A DNA stretch of 64,000 nt, taken from assembly GCF_000143415.4 (NCBI RefSeq), contig NW_003314283.1, positions 505,495 through 569,494 of the forward strand. Direction: 5' to 3'. The DNA is from Selaginella moellendorffii. Lineage: Eukaryota > Streptophyta > Lycopodiopsida > Selaginellales > Selaginellaceae. Each line of letters opens with the position of its first letter. The stretch's first letter is position 1. Below the pieces are notes generated by a model that did no database searches, had not been told where the DNA came from, and worked only from the letters and a program-made list of their open reading frames with translations. The position numbers and the translations under genes were made by a program. This document shows positions 63,167 through 64,000 of the stretch, one piece after another.

Positions 63167-64000
63167 ATGTCGAGTTTGAGAGCTTCGTCATGGTGGAGCG
63201 TCTCTTGTGCTAGTGCTCGCTCAGTGGTACTTCCATTTCTCTTTGCTTGGACGTTCTTTTGCTTACTCGAATTTTTCTCTAGAGGCCTGCCAAGATTAAG
63301 GTCCTGACCGTGGGGAAATCCCCAGACCCTGGCGTCCAAATGCTTCTGGATGGATATAGTCGGAAGATTCAACGATACTGTGGCTTCCAAGTAGTGCAAG
63401 TCCGACCAAATCCAAAAAACTCCAGGCAAGTCTTAACATTCTCTCCAAGTTTTCCAGATCTTTTTCATTCCCTTGCAGCGATCCAAAGGTCCAGATCGAG
63501 GCCGAGAGCGAGAATGCCATGCGAAACATCTCAACCAGCGACTGGGTGGGTACGCGAGAAAAGTTTTGGTTTTTTCCATTTGAAGTTTTGCGCGAGAAAA
63601 ATCCCCAGGTTGCAGTGCTGGATGAAAATGGTCGAGACGTAACTTCGCTCGAGCTCGCAGACTTAATCGCTGATGCAGCAAACAACGTAAGCTTTGTTTT
63701 TCTCCAACTTCTTTTTTTGTTGGTCTTCGAGTTTTCCATTCTTTGTTCTTGGGATCAATGTCAAAGCAGTGCAGCTCATCGCTACTTTTCTGTATTGGTG
63801 GACCATACGGACACGGCTCTCGCGTCAAAACTCGCGCAAATGTGACACTCCGGCTATCCTCGCTGGTCCTCAATCACCAAGTCGCTCTTATCGTCCTCGT
63901 CGAGCAAATTTATAGGTGCGAATCCATTCGATTCTTCGTTTCACGATCTAAGCCTCCCAGCTTTTTAGATCCTGGACGATCCTGAGAGGCGAACATTACC
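63167..64000 (+). CDS. RlmH-type (SPOUT) 23S rRNA methyltransferase, organellar, 3' end beyond window
   Basis: Exons are 63167-63226, 63283-63425, 63479-63545, 63609-63686, 63770-63915 and 63969 to the window end. The product begins MSSLRASSWWSVSCASARS, a likely plastid or mitochondrial targeting sequence, then KIKVLTVGKSPDPGVQMLLD, the start of an RlmH (YbeA) fold. Later exons give VAVLDENGRDVTSLELADLI, FCIGGPYGHG (SAM-binding knot), LVLNHQVALIVLVEQIYR and SWTILRGEHY. RlmH methylates the pseudouridine in helix 69 of 23S rRNA in bacteria, and plant nuclear homologues are thought to serve organelle ribosomes. The intron at 63426-63478 uses a GC donor (AG/GCAAGT). The final residues lie outside the window. 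Confidence 0.88.

Overview
The window is nuclear DNA of a land plant. Genes have many very short GT-AG introns (mostly 45-75 nt), and the gene set is plant-like: F-box proteins, an LHT-type amino-acid permease pair, an ABCB transporter, and a plastid-type PpiC/rhodanese protein. A two-repeat CVNH lectin gene, the tiny introns and the density of nested transposons point to a lycophyte such as Selaginella; the genus is an inference.

Layout. (1) 0.8-16.0 kb is a compact gene block: CVNH lectin, F-box/LRR protein, PpiC-rhodanese protein (minus strand) divergent from the small subunit of ribonucleotide reductase, two tandem LHT-type transporters separated by a fold-back repeat, and an ABCB full transporter. 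(2) 16.0-25.5 kb is a decayed Helitron (minus strand) whose helicase is split by a young Ty3/gypsy element (16.46-21.47 kb). (3) 26.7-53.9 kb is a stack of nested elements. An old minus-strand relative of the same gypsy family holds a TRIM, a 1.13-kb solo LTR and a Ty1/copia element (30.58-52.65 kb, TSD CCATC). The copia element is split by a further GC-rich retroelement composite, and inside that lies a 13.66-kb DNA element at 32,530-46,191. (4) 55.1-64.0 kb is again genic: VPS39/VAM6 flanked by two subtilase gene fragments, an F-box pseudogene beside its intact paralogue, and the 5' part of an RlmH-type rRNA methyltransferase gene.

The most unusual object is the 13.66-kb element. It has perfect 24-bp terminal inverted repeats and an AATA target duplication. 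It carries two divergently transcribed large genes. One encodes a 1022-aa protein with an RNase-H-fold-like D/D/E pattern, probably the transposase. The other is an 11-exon gene of about 1650 codons that combines a ParB-like segment, a possible methyltransferase remnant, a long acidic linker and an FCP1-like HAD domain. About 28 copies of a roughly 22-bp imperfect palindrome are scattered through the whole element, in exons, introns and spacers, and I found none outside it. A ParB-like protein together with many dispersed palindromes resembles a ParB-parS arrangement in a eukaryotic transposon. This is a hypothesis from pattern reading; no homology search was possible.
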